Shown here: one piece after another, positions 28,675 to 37,191 of the stretch | How positions within the stretch are numbered: the first letter of the stretch is position 1 | Layout: the number at the start of each line of letters is the position of its first letter | Source of the DNA: Enterococcus moraviensis ATCC BAA-383 | GTDB taxonomy: Bacteria > Bacillota > Bacilli > Lactobacillales > Enterococcaceae | Length of the DNA stretch: 64,000 nucleotides | Direction of reading: 5' to 3' | Assembly: GCF_000407445.1 (NCBI RefSeq) | Contig: NZ_ASWB01000001.1 | Location: 744,001-808,000, forward strand | Program-made: the position numbers and the translations under genes | Notes under the pieces: generated by a model | What the model saw: only the letters and a program-made list of their open reading frames with translations | What the model was told of the DNA's origin: nothing | Databases searched by the model: none

Positions 28675-29109
28675 ATGCATACTCACTTTGGTTGTGAACG
28701 CTGGCATCAAGCCGCAGCCTTCGCATTACGCTATGACGTTTTTGTTTTAGAACAAGGAATTACCTTACAAGATGAATTTGATGACTTAGATACAAATGAT
28801 CGATTTTATTTTGTTGTCTATGAGCAGTCTTTCGCTCTTGCAACCATTCGCTATCAGAAAAAAGATACCTACACGATTCAGCCAGACCGTTTTTGCGTAA
28901 GAAAAGACGCACGTGGAAAAGGGATCGGGAAACAATTACTTTTGACATTAGAAGAAAAAGCTGTTGCAGATGGCTTTAGCTTTAGTTGTGTCTCTGCTGA
29001 AAAATCAGCTTTAACCTTTTATGAATCGTTAGGCTATTCTGTCACTTCTGATGAATACATCGAAGATGGCATCCTCTGTGTTGAAATGCTCAAAAAAATA
29101 AGCAGCTAG
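28675..29109 (+). CDS. GNAT-family N-acetyltransferase (ElaA/YjcF-like)
   Basis: A 144-residue acetyltransferase with the ElaA/YjcF-type start (RYDVFVLEQGI near residue 20) and acetyl-CoA loop RKDARGKGIGKQLL near residue 78, followed by the final strand pair containing YESLGYSVT. The substrate is not known. The ATG at 28675 lies behind GGAGG; an earlier in-frame ATG at 28633 has no ribosome site. It is transcribed away from the FGE-like gene and ends in a shared bidirectional terminator. Confidence 0.85.
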   Translation: MHTHFGCERWHQAAAFALRYDVFVLEQGITLQDEFDDLDTNDRFYFVVYEQSFALATIRYQKKDTYTIQPDRFCVRKDARGKGIGKQLLLTLEEKAVADGFSFSCVSAEKSALTFYESLGYSVTSDEYIEDGILCVEMLKKISS

Positions 29110-29140
29110 AATGAACGATTCATCTAGCTGCTTATTTTTA
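29092..29140. terminator. Bidirectional terminator between acetyltransferase and cshB
   Basis: AATAAGCAGCTAGA (29097-29110) pairs with TCTAGCTGCTTATT (29123-29136), with A and T tracts on both sides. It serves two converging genes. Confidence 0.88.
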
Positions 29141-30490
29141 TTTGTAACTATTCTTTTTAGCTTTTTTAGCCGTTCTTGTTTGTTGACGACGTTCAACTTT
29201 ACGTTTTTGTTTGTTACTTGCTGAAATCGCCCATTCAATTTTTTTCTTGTATCCTGGTTTGATTTTTTTCTTTTTCTTTTTAACCAAACCAATCAAAGTT
29301 GGATCTTCTAAAGCATCTTTGGTTTTTTCACGTTTTGTACGACGATTTCGGTCATAAGTGTCGACCAATTCACCATTTTTGATTTCCTTAGGCTGAAACT
29401 TGATACCGATTTGCTCAACTTCGGAAATTGCTTCCTCATCAGCTGGAGAATACAATGTGATCGCAGTACCATCTAACCCATTTCTGCCTGTTCGACCAAC
29501 ACGGTGAATAAAGAAATCCAAATCACTTGGTACTTCCGCATTGATCACATGAGAAACGCCTTCAATATCGATTCCTCGTGCAGCCAAATCAGTTGCTACG
29601 ACATATTGAAATTCAAGATCTTGCACTTGACGCATTACACGTTTACGTTCTCTTGGAGAGATATCGCCATGAATTTTTGCTACTTTCAGCCCTTGATCTT
29701 TTAAATAATCCGTAATTTCATCTACGCGTTGTTTGGTATTAGCAAACACGATCACTAGATACGGATGACCAATCGTCAATAATTGGTAAATTAGACGATT
29801 TTTGTCTTTCCCTTTAGTTGAAATCAACCAATTATCAATCGTTTCAGAAATAATATTCTTTGGTTGAATATGCTCTATAACTGGATTCTCCATATACTTC
29901 TTCAAGAATGGTTTTAATTTTTCAGGAATTGTCGCAGAGAAAACCAACATTTGCAGCTTATCAGGCAAACGTCCAGCAATCTGATCGACTTCTTCTAAAA
30001 AGCCCATGTCGAGTGTCATATCCGCTTCATCGACAACAAACGCAAAAGCAGTATGGGCTTTTAATGCTTGTTCATTCATCAAATCTAAAATACGACCTGG
30101 CGTTCCAATTACCACATGAGGTTGTTGATTCTTTAATTTTGCGATTTGACGTTGTTTGTCTGTTCCTCCGACAAAGTTCGTCACACGCATTTCAGGTTGA
30201 CTGAATTTTGCGATTTGAATTGCTTCTTGATAAATTTGATTTGCTAACTCACGACTTGGTGCCGTGATCAAGATTTGTACCTCATCTAATTGAGGGTTAA
30301 CTTTATTCATCAATGGTAATAAAAATGTATGGGTCTTGCCGCTTCCTGTTTGGGATTGACCGATGACACTTTTGCCTTTTTTAATCACTGGGATCAATTT
30401 TTCTTGTACTTCTGTTGGTTGTTCAAACCCTTTATCCGCTAGTGCTTCCATGATAAAATCGTTGAATTGAAATTGTTTAAATGAACTCAT
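29138..30490 (-). CDS. cshB: DEAD-box RNA helicase
   Basis: ATP-dependent RNA helicase of 450 residues. Visible motifs in order: Q motif (GFEQPTEVQ), motif I (QTGSGKT, near residue 46), PSRELA, TPGR, DEAD box (VVDEADMTLD, near residue 150), SAT, and in the second RecA domain RGIDIEG and HRVGRTGR. The Lys/Arg-rich C-terminal tail (about 380-450) is typical of CshB, which works in cold shock and RNA turnover in Bacillus. GAGGTGAGG precedes the ATG. Assignment to CshB rather than CshA rests on the shorter length and tail. Confidence 0.88.
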   Translation of the reverse strand: MSSFKQFQFNDFIMEALADKGFEQPTEVQEKLIPVIKKGKSVIGQSQTGSGKTHTFLLPLMNKVNPQLDEVQILITAPSRELANQIYQEAIQIAKFSQPEMRVTNFVGGTDKQRQIAKLKNQQPHVVIGTPGRILDLMNEQALKAHTAFAFVVDEADMTLDMGFLEEVDQIAGRLPDKLQMLVFSATIPEKLKPFLKKYMENPVIEHIQPKNIISETIDNWLISTKGKDKNRLIYQLLTIGHPYLVIVFANTKQRVDEITDYLKDQGLKVAKIHGDISPRERKRVMRQVQDLEFQYVVATDLAARGIDIEGVSHVINAEVPSDLDFFIHRVGRTGRNGLDGTAITLYSPADEEAISEVEQIGIKFQPKEIKNGELVDTYDRNRRTKREKTKDALEDPTLIGLVKKKKKKIKPGYKKKIEWAISASNKQKRKVERRQQTRTAKKAKKNSYK

Positions 30491-30556
30491 TTACCTCACC
30501 TCTTTCAAACTTGTTGTGTAAGTCCTCATGCATTATACCACAAAAAGTGCGATTCC

Positions 30557-31732
30557 TTATTGATTTTCTACATTTTCCTCTCTTTTTATCGTGCTGATCG
30601 TATAGGTATGGCTCGCCTTTTCATAAAATAATCGACGCTTCTTTCTAACCAATACATACAGAACATTAATGAAAAATAGTAATAACAGAAACGAGCAAAA
30701 TAGAAACAACATAAAACTCACTAACTGCAACATCCGATTACTAGAATTGAGTAAATCAGCTAAACTCGTCATGTAAGAACTGATCAAACCATAAACAACA
30801 TACAAATAACCATACCGGATAAATAACGCTCTGAAACGAATTTTTTCATGCCCTTCTTCTACAACTTGAATACGCACAACTTTCTTGCCGATTGTTTCCC
30901 CATTCGTAACTTTAGGTAGCAACATAAACACTATAAACACTATAGCGAAAAACCAGACTCGTCCTTCTAATGCAGGATATCCCACAAACCATTGTTTGTA
31001 TTCTGGGATTAAATTGAGCGTAAACATCCCAATCGCTTGCACAATCGAAATCACAAACCAATCGATCAAAAAAGCCACAAAACGCCGAAATAAACTAACG
31101 GATTGCCCTTTTTCATAGGCGGCTTCATCCAACTCGTCTCTTGTTGGAAATAAAAAGGTCAACATCGGTGTAATCGCATAACCGACAATTCCACCAAACG
31201 TATTATTGATCAAATCATTCACGTCCGCTAACCGATAAGGTCTAGGATAAATAAAATACAACCCGCTCAACTGCGTTAACTCAAAAAACAGTGACAAGAG
31301 AAAACTTGCGAGAACTACTTTTTTGAATGAAAGTTTGTAATAATAACGTAAATACACCCCAAAAGGAACGAGCAACAGAACGTTGAAAACCGGCTCCAAC
31401 ACGACGCCTTGCCTTAACGCTGGGATAAAGGTACTTGGATCATGAATATTCAAGACCGTCTCTTGCATAAAACGGTTAACAAAATAAAACGGCCGCAATT
31501 CTAACATTTGGCTCGTATATTGCGCTACCTCAGCTCGAGGCGGCAGTGGTAAAATAATTAAAAAATAAGCGCATAGTAAATAGAAAACAAATGAATAAAG
31601 TATTAGTGCTCTTCTGAATAAAAATGTTCCGTATTTCCGGTATTCACGAATCACAAGCACAAATGAAATCGCAAAGGCTAAAAAAGGAAAAACGATTATC
31701 GCAGTTTTGATTGGTGCTGCATAAGCTGACAT
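30557..31732 (-). CDS. VanZ-RDD fusion membrane protein
   Basis: A 391-residue membrane protein with two modules. Residues 1-195 form a VanZ-like domain with conserved ILPLPPR and the PYRLADVNDLINNTFGG block; residues 205-370 form an RDD domain starting RRFVAFLIDW, with WFVGYPALEG and GETIGKKVVRIQVV. VanZ proteins give low-level teicoplanin resistance in Tn1546, but chromosomal relatives are of unknown role, and resistance should not be assumed. GGAGTGAG precedes the ATG. It is a single gene. Confidence 0.88.
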   Translation of the reverse strand: MSAYAAPIKTAIIVFPFLAFAISFVLVIREYRKYGTFLFRRALILYSFVFYLLCAYFLIILPLPPRAEVAQYTSQMLELRPFYFVNRFMQETVLNIHDPSTFIPALRQGVVLEPVFNVLLLVPFGVYLRYYYKLSFKKVVLASFLLSLFFELTQLSGLYFIYPRPYRLADVNDLINNTFGGIVGYAITPMLTFLFPTRDELDEAAYEKGQSVSLFRRFVAFLIDWFVISIVQAIGMFTLNLIPEYKQWFVGYPALEGRVWFFAIVFIVFMLLPKVTNGETIGKKVVRIQVVEEGHEKIRFRALFIRYGYLYVVYGLISSYMTSLADLLNSSNRMLQLVSFMLFLFCSFLLLLFFINVLYVLVRKKRRLFYEKASHTYTISTIKREENVENQ

Positions 31733-31920
31733 TTAGAACTCACTCCTTCTTCTTTAGTTTAGTAGAAAATAAACACTTTGTCATTTGTAATAACTATAGC
31801 TTTAACAAAAAATATATTTTGCAAATTGAAAAAATTGCAGTATGATTGAGTCATGGAACAACGGATAGTTGTATTTCTAACAAATTATATTATTCAATTT
31901 TTACATACGGAGGCTTTTCT

Positions 31921-32244
31921 ATGTTAAATCCATACTTTGCTTTTGGCGTCCCCATCTTTCTACTTTTTTTATATGTTGTATTTGCTATTATTAGAAAAAA
32001 AAGCAAGCTGCATTATATCGGATTCGTTCTTTTACTGATCTCATCCTTTATGATGGCGTTTAGTTTTCAGGTGCTACAAGGGTTATGGACTTTGGAAGAC
32101 AGTCATGCTACTGAACAACTAGAAACATTAGGCTATGCACCAGAAATACTGTGGCTTCCACTCATTTTAGGTGCAATATTGGCACTTCTCAACCTTTGGA
32201 GAGGTGTAAAAAGAGTGAAATCTTTTCGGGAAGAATCCAATTAA
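31921..32244 (+). CDS. Small membrane protein, unknown function
   Basis: A 107-residue protein with three membrane segments (near residues 5-25, 35-55 and 80-97) and a basic C-terminus. The start at 31921 follows CGGAGG; a longer frame from 31846 has no ribosome site. I do not recognise a family with confidence. A terminator follows. It is divergent from the VanZ-RDD gene, with 188 bases between them. Confidence 0.7.
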   Translation: MLNPYFAFGVPIFLLFLYVVFAIIRKKSKLHYIGFVLLLISSFMMAFSFQVLQGLWTLEDSHATEQLETLGYAPEILWLPLILGAILALLNLWRGVKRVKSFREESN

Positions 32245-32264
32245 AAAGCAAATAAAGAGCATGT

Positions 32265-32303
32265 AGCTGGAATGAGGATACTTCTTCACTCCAGCATTTT
32301 TTA
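32265..32303 (+). terminator. Terminator after the small membrane protein gene
   Basis: AGCTGGAATGA (32265-32275) pairs with TCACTCCAGC (32286-32295), followed by ATTTTTTAA. Confidence 0.82.
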
Positions 32304-32379
32304 ATTACAAACGTTCATTGTCTTTTACAGTAGCCACTTGCTATAATTAAGACCATCATTAAATAACGGAGGTACATTT

Positions 32380-32802
32380 ATGGATATCTGGGAAACATTG
32401 TATGAAAAAGCGAAAAAAGAATATTATCCCACAGAAGTCACGCCATTTATTTATGCACACCATGTAGTCAGTGCTTTAGAAAGTGAAAACGGCGAAATTT
32501 ACACTGGTTTTTGTATTGAAAGTTGCAGTGGCGTAATGGATTTATGTGCTGAACGGACAGCCGCTTTAAATATGTATATGAATAGTGGTCAAACCGTTAT
32601 AAAACGTATCATCACCTTTCGCAGTGAAGCACCTGAAGGACTGGGCGGAATGCCCTGTGGCGCTTGTAGAGAACTATTGCTACAGTTTTCACCTAAAAAT
32701 AAAGATACAGAAATCATGGTTGATTATCAGAAACGAGAAACGATTACGCTTGAAGAGCTAGTTCCAAATTGGTGGGGTTGGTCGAGGTATGAAAATCAAT
32801 AG
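32380..32802 (+). CDS. Cytidine deaminase-like protein
   Basis: A 140-residue zinc-dependent deaminase. It has the catalytic CAERTA (Cys-Ala-Glu, near residue 56) and the paired zinc ligands in PCGACRELL (near residue 92). Its length and sequence resemble the blasticidin-S-deaminase side of the cytidine deaminase family as much as Cdd, so the substrate is uncertain. CGGAGG precedes the ATG. It stands alone, upstream of a promoter for the tandem RNA region. Confidence 0.85.
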   Translation: MDIWETLYEKAKKEYYPTEVTPFIYAHHVVSALESENGEIYTGFCIESCSGVMDLCAERTAALNMYMNSGQTVIKRIITFRSEAPEGLGGMPCGACRELLLQFSPKNKDTEIMVDYQKRETITLEELVPNWWGWSRYENQ

Positions 32803-32928
32803 GTTCTAACATTTGCGAAAAAGGGCTAAAAAAACGTGAAACAATACGCTCTCACTTTCTCTTATTAATTACGCACTATTTAGGTTTTTTTCATGAAAAT
32901 AAAGTTCAAAAAATTTCTTCTGTTCCCG

Positions 32929-32957
32929 TTGAGCTAGCATATTCAATTCGGTATACT
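32929..32957 (+). promoter_or_regulatory. Promoter of the tandem structured RNA region
   Basis: TTGAGC (32929-32934), 17-base spacer, TATACT (32952-32957). Transcription would start near 32964, about 60 bases before RNA unit 1. Confidence 0.75.
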
Positions 32958-33024
32958 TAAGTCGTAGAATAGAAATGAAACGAAGGAAACTTTTCCTAGT
33001 TTAAACGATAATTAAATAATCATT

Positions 33025-33220
33025 GGCACTTTTTCAATGGACTGCCAATCCAATGAAAAAGAACATTGTAATGACAGCCCAAACTGCCGGAACAACTTGC
33101 CATAGTGCGAGAAACAAACTCGCTTGTTTTGTTGTATCTGACTTCTTTTTAGATACAACAGACAGGTTTATTTGTTGGACTATTGTCAACGGTATTGGTG
33201 GAAACTGATATCGTTTTTTT
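33025..33220 (+). ncRNA. Structured RNA unit 1 with terminator, unrecognised family
   Basis: A closing stem GGCA (33025-33028) with TGCC (33098-33101) holds a long hairpin CTTTTTCAATGGA / TCCAATGAAAAAG (33029-33041 / 33049-33061, one mismatch) and an unpaired ACAGCCCAAACT (33074-33085). Then come hairpins GCGAG/CTCGC (33107-33123) and TGTTGTATCT/AGATACAACA (33130-33160), and a terminator CGGTAT/ATATCG with seven Ts (33190-33220). Unit 2 repeats the same order with different, compensating stem bases, which is strong evidence for RNA structure. It fits no riboswitch or sRNA family I know. Confidence 0.65.
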
Positions 33221-33288
33221 CTATTCTGCTACTCTTACATGGGAGGTGAATAGTTTACACATCGTACAAGCATAAAACAGAAAAAATA

Positions 33289-33511
33289 GGCACTTTATCA
33301 ATTGGCGCCAACCGATTGATAAAGTCCTGCATAGACAGCCCAAACTATCTATACAAGTTGCCCATTGCTAGTTCCGAAGTTCTAGCTTCTTTATTGTACC
33401 GAACTTTTGTCTGAATTTCTAGACATGATTGTTATTTTTCGGTCGTTTAGCTAAACTTTTCTCGCATTGGAAACGATATTGGTAGTTGTACGCTGCTTGT
33501 ATCGTTTTTTT
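33289..33511 (+). ncRNA. Structured RNA unit 2 with terminator, paralogue of unit 1
   Basis: Same layout as unit 1: GGCA (33289-33292) / TGCC (33359-33362), hairpin CTTTATCAAT / ATTGATAAAG (33293-33302 / 33315-33324), the identical 12-base ACAGCCCAAACT (33335-33346), hairpin GCTAG/CTAGC (33367-33386), a third hairpin GTCT/AGAC (33409-33424) and a terminator AACGATA/TATCGTT with Ts (33472-33511). It ends 46 bases before the next gene. The pair could be tandem cis-regulators of that gene or two separate small RNAs. Confidence 0.65.
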
Positions 33512-33557
33512 GTATCGTTTCTCACATTATTTTGAACAAAAGAAAGGAAGATTTTTT

Positions 33558-33836
33558 ATGAAAAAACCAGTAAAATGTGTTAAAGCAATTCCTTATCAGG
33601 ATATTTTAGATATAAAAGAAGTCTTAGAAAGAATGAAATCTTTGGAAAAAGCGTTGTTATTATTGAATGATTTTTTCAGTGACCAAAATATACCTGTGAA
33701 CAAAAAGAAAATCATTCGTGACTATTATGCTTGTGGGAAAATTTATCACAGCTATTTTAAGGAAATGGAAAACATGTTGAATATTTTAGAGAAACAGATT
33801 TGTGTTCTTACTGAGAAACAGTCGATTTCTTGCTGA
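33558..33836 (+). CDS. Small protein of unknown function behind tandem structured RNAs
   Basis: A 92-residue, mostly helical, soluble protein with four cysteines (near residues 7, 59, 82 and 92) and a likely coiled-coil C-terminal half. The start at 33558 follows AAAGGAAG at 7 bases; a longer frame to 33486 would begin inside the terminator hairpin. I recognise no domain. It lies directly downstream of RNA unit 2, so those RNAs may control it. A weak hairpin at 33909-33949 could end its transcript. Confidence 0.65.
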   Translation: MKKPVKCVKAIPYQDILDIKEVLERMKSLEKALLLLNDFFSDQNIPVNKKKIIRDYYACGKIYHSYFKEMENMLNILEKQICVLTEKQSISC

Positions 33837-34130
33837 TTAAATAGCAATCAATAGAATCGAAATAAAGCTTACGAACCATTTGTGCGGTAATCATTTAGTT
33901 AGATTCATTGAGGCTGGTATATGATTCGTAGAATTATTGCTCAGCCTCAAATGGGTTTTAACTTGAAAAATTATAGGGCAAGCTAACCTTACAAATGATA
34001 TTCGATGATACTTCCGTGTTAAATGAAGCCAAAATGTAATGGTTATTCCACTGACAATTATCACTTTCCTAGAGTTTTTTCTTAGAATTTTTAGTATTAT
34101 CAATTGACAAAACCACTCATTAGTTTTGCA
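33837..34130. other. Gap between the small gene and the importer operon
   Basis: 294 bases with no gene. A stem GAGGCTG (33910-33916) / CAGCCTC (33942-33948) around a 25-base loop, followed by AAATGGGTTTT, could be a weak terminator for the small gene. Nothing else stands out. Confidence 0.4.
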
Positions 34131-34781
34131 CTAATGTTCTAACCAAAATGTATTATCACAACATTCATTTACTAACTTTTTATTATGAGAAATAAAAAGT
34201 ACACTCATTTCCTGCTGTTTTTTTAGTAAATGAATAATTCTCAATTCATTGATTTTATCCAAACTTGCTGTTGCCTCATCACAAATCAGTAACTTAGGTT
34301 TTACTAATAACGACAATGCAATACAAACTCGCTGATATTGACCACCGCTAAGTTCTCTAGGGCGCTTTATTAATAATGATTTTGGCAAATGACAGTCATC
34401 TAAAACTTGCTTAATACGTAAATTTTCATTTGATTTATCTACTAATCTAAATTTTCTCAATGGTTCCTGAAGGATTTTTTCAATTTTTTGGGTAGGATCA
34501 AGTGCATTTCGGGTATATTGAGCGACCAATTGAATGTTTTGCATCCATTGACGCAACTCATATTGCTCTTGCTTTTGTCCGTTTAAATAAATTTCCCCTT
34601 CAGAATATGTTTCCAAACCTAAAATAATTTTAGTCAACGTGGATTTCCCCGAACCATTTTTTCCTATGACACCTACCCACTCACCTTGATTTATGACAAG
34701 GTCAAGATTTTGAAAAACAATTTGTTCTTTATAGGTTTTGCTTAATTTATCAATCTTTAATAAACTAGAATTCTTATTCAA
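34131..34781 (-). CDS. ABC importer ATPase (OppF/NikE-like)
   Basis: A 216-residue ATPase with Walker A GKNGSGKS (near residue 40), signature LSGGQYQRV, Walker B LLICDEATASLD and the switch His in FISHNKK. It is short for the OppF group: the C-terminal oligopeptide-binding extension with the iron-sulfur cysteines is missing. It is last in a six-gene operon and overlaps the other ATPase by 8 bases. The pair would power the two permeases for metal-complex or peptide uptake. Confidence 0.88.
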   Translation of the reverse strand: MNKNSSLLKIDKLSKTYKEQIVFQNLDLVINQGEWVGVIGKNGSGKSTLTKIILGLETYSEGEIYLNGQKQEQYELRQWMQNIQLVAQYTRNALDPTQKIEKILQEPLRKFRLVDKSNENLRIKQVLDDCHLPKSLLIKRPRELSGGQYQRVCIALSLLVKPKLLICDEATASLDKINELRIIHLLKKQQEMSVLFISHNKKLVNECCDNTFWLEH

Positions 34782-35481
34782 ATATCTGAATCAACTCCTT
34801 CGTATACTTTTCACTAGGATTGCTAATAACTTGCTGGGTCTCTCCAACCTCGATAAGCTGCCCATCTTTCATAATACCTACATGTGTGCTAAATTCTTTG
34901 ACGATGGTCAGATCATGTGTAATAAAAATAATCGTTAAGTTTTTTTCTTGGTAAATCTTCCACAAAAGAGCCAAAATCATTTTCTGACTTACTTCATCTA
35001 GCGCACTTGTTGGTTCATCTACTATCAAAATCTCAGGTTCGGTAAGTAACGCACTCGCAATGGCAACTCTTTGACACATCCCACCACTCAACTCAAATGT
35101 GCGTTTATCTAAAATAGAATCAACCGAATCAAAACCAACCCACTTTAAAAGTTGCTCAATTCGCACTTGCCTAACTTCTTTATTTTCTATGCCTTTTGAT
35201 TTTAATAGTTGATGCAGCTGGGTTCGTATCGGTATATTCCTTTGCATACTGCCTATTGGATCCTGTAAAACCAAATCCATTTTTTCTCTATCTGCCTTAA
35301 TTTTACCCGTTACGCGAAAATTAGCAGGCAGTAAATTCAAGATCATCCGACTCAAAAGGGTTTTCCCCCCACCACTTTCTCCAATAATTGTAAAAAATGC
35401 TCCTTTGGGAATTTTTAAAGAAATTCCTTTTACTATTTCTTGATTTTTCAAAAAAGCAGAACAGTCAATTAATTCAATCAT
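34774..35481 (-). CDS. ABC importer ATPase (OppD/NikD-like)
   Basis: A 235-residue ATPase with Walker A GESGGGKT (near residue 36), signature LSGGMCQRVAIA and Walker B ILIVDEPTSALDE. Like its partner it lacks the long C-terminal tail of true OppD proteins, as in nickel and metallophore importers (NikD/CntD type). It overlaps both neighbours by 8 bases. The operon's Fur box points to a metal-linked substrate; this is an inference. Confidence 0.88.
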   Translation of the reverse strand: MIELIDCSAFLKNQEIVKGISLKIPKGAFFTIIGESGGGKTLLSRMILNLLPANFRVTGKIKADREKMDLVLQDPIGSMQRNIPIRTQLHQLLKSKGIENKEVRQVRIEQLLKWVGFDSVDSILDKRTFELSGGMCQRVAIASALLTEPEILIVDEPTSALDEVSQKMILALLWKIYQEKNLTIIFITHDLTIVKEFSTHVGIMKDGQLIEVGETQQVISNPSEKYTKELIQIFE

Positions 35482-36256
35482 AAACTACACCCCATTTTTG
35501 ATTGATCTTTTTGCTGATTCTTTGCGTTAGTAAAACAATGCCGCTTAACAAAATACCAGGAAAAATAAAAACCCAAGGTGCAACGAAAAAGTAAGTTTTC
35601 CCATCAAAAAGAATTGTACCAAGTTCAGGTGTTGGTGGCTGTATGCCGATACCTAGAAAGGACAAACCAGAAATACTTATCAGTATTTTGCCTAAATCCG
35701 TCGTAAACAAAGACATTAATTCTGCCACTAAATTAGGTAAAATATGATAAAACAACGTATGAAATGTAAATGAACCTCTTAATGGCGCTAGAAGAACAAA
35801 CTCTTCCGTTTTTATATTCAACACTAAATTTCGAATGTAGCGAATATATTTTCCAGAGCCACTGATAATTAAAGCTGCCATTACAGTGAAAATCGAATTA
35901 GAAAAAAGGCCTGCAAAAACGAGAGCGAGAATCATCGAGGGAATACTTATCATCATGTCCGCAACTATTGTAATGACTAAATCAATAAACCCACCAATCA
36001 AGCCTGCACTACCACCTAAGAGAAGACTGATTAAAACAATGCCAATTAGAACCAGAAGAGCGATACTCAATGAATAAAAACATCCATAAATAACGCGACT
36101 AAACAAATCTCTACCTAAGTAATCTGTTCCAAACCAATGTTGCCAACTAATTCCTTGTAAGCGACACTCTTTATCAATCAGGTAAGGATTTTTTAAATTC
36201 AAAAAGACAACTAGACTAACAATGATAAAACAGATTAATTGAACAATCCTTTTCAT
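35474..36256 (-). CDS. ABC importer permease (OppC/NikC-like)
   Basis: A 260-residue permease with about six membrane segments. The N-terminal WQHWFGTDYLGRDLFSRV is the hallmark of the DppC/NikC group, and the EAA-type cytoplasmic loop follows near residue 150. GGGGGGAAAG precedes the ATG, which overlaps the preceding permease stop by four bases. It would pair with the NikB-like subunit to form the channel. Confidence 0.9.
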   Translation of the reverse strand: MKRIVQLICFIIVSLVVFLNLKNPYLIDKECRLQGISWQHWFGTDYLGRDLFSRVIYGCFYSLSIALLVLIGIVLISLLLGGSAGLIGGFIDLVITIVADMMISIPSMILALVFAGLFSNSIFTVMAALIISGSGKYIRYIRNLVLNIKTEEFVLLAPLRGSFTFHTLFYHILPNLVAELMSLFTTDLGKILISISGLSFLGIGIQPPTPELGTILFDGKTYFFVAPWVFIFPGILLSGIVLLTQRISKKINQKWGVVYD

Positions 36257-37191
36257 TCTTTCCCCCCTTGATTTATAACGACTCTACTATCTACTTTTTG
36301 AATAGCAAGATCAATCAAGTAATTCAGTATAAATGTTCCACAAGCAACAACTAAAGTGATTCCTTGAATGACCGGATAATCCCGAGTTGAAATAGCATCC
36401 ATCAGTAGCTTTCCAAATCCAGAAATACTAAAAATAATTTCTATCATCACACAGCTACCAAACAAGTGAACCAAACTTGTTCCATACAGAGATATTAATG
36501 CTACAAATAACTCATTCAACTGGTAATAATACCGGTAGTACCACTTGATCCCTCTAAATTTGGCCAAAACTTGCCGTTCACTTTTAGCCACAGTCGCAAC
36601 TAAATCGCTGACCATTTTTGTTAAATAACTCCCTTCAGCAAAACTAATAACTAAAACAGGTAGAATCAAATGACGAATAGAGCGACTGCCAACAAAGGGA
36701 AACCAATTCAGCTGAACACCAAAAATAAAGATAGCTAAAATTGCTATCCAATAAATTGGAAAAGATAACAAAATCGAAAGTATCTGTTTCGTCCACTGAT
36801 ATGACGAACTATTCCCAATAACTCCACCAATTAAAAGCGAAAGAACAATACAAAGAATAAAAGAACTACTCATTAATCTAAAAGTAACGAAGAATTTTTC
36901 TAGAAGTAGTGTTTTCACAGGAAGATTATTCATAAATGAATGACCTAAATCACCTCTTAGAGTATTTAGCAACCAGTGAACGTATTGATCAAAAAAATCC
37001 CCCTCGATCCCAAGTTTTGTTCGCGTTTCTATAATTACTTCGGGTGATAAGGTTTGAACGCCAAGTTTTCTTAGCACACTTAATGCCGGGTCACCTGTTG
37101 ACAAATAAAGTAATCCATAAAGTATAAAGGTAAAGAGCAACATACTTATAAGTAACCGTAGGGTTTTCTTCAAAAAAATGTACGTAGACAT
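36253..37191 (-). CDS. ABC importer permease (OppB/NikB-like)
   Basis: A 312-residue permease with six membrane segments and the OppB/NikB features TGDPALSVLRKLG near residue 32, GDLGHSFMNNLPV near 95 and the cytoplasmic EAA loop with AKFRGIKWYYRYYYQLNE near 210. The start follows the binding-protein stop directly. It forms the transmembrane channel with the next gene product. Confidence 0.9.
   Translation of the reverse strand: MSTYIFLKKTLRLLISMLLFTFILYGLLYLSTGDPALSVLRKLGVQTLSPEVIIETRTKLGIEGDFFDQYVHWLLNTLRGDLGHSFMNNLPVKTLLLEKFFVTFRLMSSSFILCIVLSLLIGGVIGNSSSYQWTKQILSILLSFPIYWIAILAIFIFGVQLNWFPFVGSRSIRHLILPVLVISFAEGSYLTKMVSDLVATVAKSERQVLAKFRGIKWYYRYYYQLNELFVALISLYGTSLVHLFGSCVMIEIIFSISGFGKLLMDAISTRDYPVIQGITLVVACGTFILNYLIDLAIQKVDSRVVINQGGKE

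Larger units (their letters stand above)
32803..33557. other. 755-base gap holding a promoter and two structured RNA units
   Basis: No convincing protein gene. From left to right it holds AT-rich sequence without a clear terminator for the deaminase gene, a sigma-A promoter (32929-32957), RNA unit 1 (33025-33220) and RNA unit 2 (33289-33511), each closed by an intrinsic terminator. A hydrophobic minus-strand frame overlaps unit 1 but is not conserved in unit 2. Confidence 0.75.

Noticed and set aside
30557-31732. Glycopeptide resistance gene (VanZ)
   Set aside because: The VanZ-like domain is fused to RDD and has no van neighbours. Chromosomal members are common and do not show resistance by themselves.
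33023-33208. Possible small hydrophobic peptide on the minus strand of RNA unit 1 (ending VWAVITMFFFIGLAVH)
   Set aside because: No ATG or good ribosome site opens the frame, and the matching frame in unit 2 has an internal stop. The similarity is explained by RNA conservation.
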